Below are positions 62,732 through 64,000 of a stretch of DNA of 64,000 bases, one piece after another. The stretch is from Scylla paramamosain. Its lineage: Eukaryota; Arthropoda; Malacostraca; Decapoda; Portunidae. Position 1 is the stretch's first letter. Each line of letters begins with the position of its first letter. The notes beneath the pieces are model-generated. The model made no database searches. It saw nothing but the letters and a program-made list of their open reading frames with translations, and was not told the DNA's origin. The DNA is taken from assembly GCF_035594125.1 (NCBI RefSeq), contig NW_026973710.1, positions 423,501 to 487,500 of the forward strand, written 5' to 3'. The position numbers were made by a program, and so were the translations under genes.

Positions 62732-63010
62732 CCCTCCTCCTCCTCCTCCTCCTCCTCCTCCTCCTCCTCCTCCTCCTCCTCCTCCTCCTCCTCCTCCTCT
62801 TCTTGATATTTCTTCTTCCCCTATTCTTATTTTTTTCTTTATCTTCCTCGTTCTCCTCCACCTCCCTTTCACTTTTGTTTCCTCCTTCCCTTTCCTGTTC
62901 TCACCCATCCATTCATCTCCTGCCTTCGCTCTGTTTTCATTGTGTTCCCTCCTCCTCCTCCTCCTCCTCCTCCCCTTAATATTCCCCTCTCCTCCTCCTC
63001 TTCGCTCCCT
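62732..63010. repeat. (CCT)n microsatellites in pyrimidine-rich DNA
   Basis: (TCC)n at 62732-62799 and a shorter one at 62948-62974. Frames on both strands are Pro/Ser or Gly/Arg low complexity. Confidence 0.95.
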
Positions 63011-63616
63011 TCCTTCCTCCGTGTTTCTAAGAGTAGTCACTTAGTTACTGTGTTGATTGAAATGTGTTTCTGCTCTGGGCTCTTCTCCTTTTTTAGTCTT
63101 TTCTTTTTCATCTCATTTTTATTTGTCATTTTTTTTGTTCTTTTTTTTGTCTTCCTGTTTATTAAAATGTACAATATTATTAGTTTGATTTGTTAGATAT
63201 CAATTTTTTCTCTGTTGTTTGTTTGTGTGTTTATTTTGTTGTCGTTGTTTCGTATTTATGTGTGTATCTATCTCTGTGTTAATCTCTGTACTATCTATCT
63301 GTATCTATCAGTCTCTATCTACCTATCTGTCTGTCAGTTCTTATAACCATCTCAATATCTATCTAGCTCTATCTTATTTTTATCAATGTATTTCCATCTA
63401 TCTATCTATCTACCTATCTAGCTATATGTCTATCTATCTACCAATCTCTCTTATCAACACCTGGTGGCGGGAACATCAATTTTCACTACAAGTTACAACA
63501 CCACCACCGTGACCCAAGGACTTCCTTTTTCATCTACCTGTGCTTCCTGAATCGCTCTTTACAGGTGTTCTTTTGGAAAATTAACACGCCGCCCTCACGT
63601 CCCTTACTGATCCCTG

Positions 63617-63618
<2 letters not shown>
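63011..63618. other. T-rich sequence and degenerate (TATC)n
   Basis: Imperfect TATCTATC/TACC tetranucleotides at about 63260-63450. No gene recognised. Confidence 0.6.
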
Positions 63619-63704
<86 letters not shown>

Positions 63705-63815
63705 TTTGTTTGTTTGTTTGTTTGTTTGTTTCATCCCTATTCACCGCTACCACTATATAACACACACACACACGCACACACCTCACAGCTTTCTCCTGTG
63801 ATTAAGTCCTTCTTT

Positions 63816-63909
<94 letters not shown>

Positions 63910-63910
63910 T
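63619..63910. repeat. (GT)n(TTTG)n and (CT)n(GT)n
   Basis: (GT)n at 63619-63700 changes to (TTTG)n at 63701-63732; short AC run near 63762-63780; (CT)n at 63821-63891 changes to (GT)n to 63910. Confidence 0.97.
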
Positions 63911-64000
63911 CCTAAAGATAATATTTTTTTTTAGTTACCACTGGCGTGAGGGAAGTGAAAAAAGGGCCATTTTCTCTTAAGTTGAATATAAAATTGGACT

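Overview
The window reads as gene-poor nuclear DNA of an arthropod, most likely a decapod crustacean and perhaps a crab. Three things point there: an extreme density of long microsatellites ((CT/GA)n, (GT/AC)n and AT-rich or GA-rich trinucleotides, many of 50-150 bp and nearly pure), a short run of the arthropod telomere unit CCTAA, and LINE, SINE-like, hAT and PIF/Harbinger debris with no bacterial-type gene packing. Species assignment is inference; no mitochondrial, rRNA or tRNA gene was recognised.

Only one convincing protein gene is present: an intronless 905-codon ORF on the minus strand (43702-46419). It encodes a protein with an unrecognised N-terminal region, a Lys-rich linker, an acidic array of eight 28-31-residue repeats each carrying a D/E-W-E-D core, and a basic C-terminus. 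Its 3' flank holds a 145-bp tandem duplication in which each copy contains a stem-loop. Most other long open frames are translations of microsatellites.

Mobile DNA explains several of the rest. 9649-10534 is an internally deleted PIF/Harbinger element that keeps the first codons of both its genes (MADF/Myb-like on plus, HARBI1-type transposase on minus). 51679-51956 and 60692-60812 are short non-autonomous hAT elements, each with a perfect 8-bp target duplication. LINE C-terminal remnants lie at 24122-24364 (two stop codons), 57609-57985 (RTE-like, frameshifted), and at 37105-37230, 47230-47600, 49225-49362 and 61704-61960 (one family; the last copy keeps its stop codon, short 3' UTR and poly(A)). 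Two further dispersed families without coding capacity, called A and C here, have about six and seven copies.

Layout: 1-9100 microsatellite-dense with (TTAGG)-like degenerate DNA; 9099-9597 a 150-bp tandem repeat carrying the CCTAA run, followed by the Harbinger element; 10.5-24 kb mixed unique sequence and microsatellites; 24-28 kb LINE remnant plus a four-copy 170-200 bp satellite; 28-43 kb dense (CT)/(GA)/(GT) tracts; 43.3-46.7 kb the gene; 47-57 kb LINE ends, the hAT insertion and an alternating (GA)/(CT) block; 57-64 kb an RTE-like remnant, a possible first exon near 58.6 kb, a 485-bp (TAG)n(TTG)n tract, the second hAT and terminal microsatellites.
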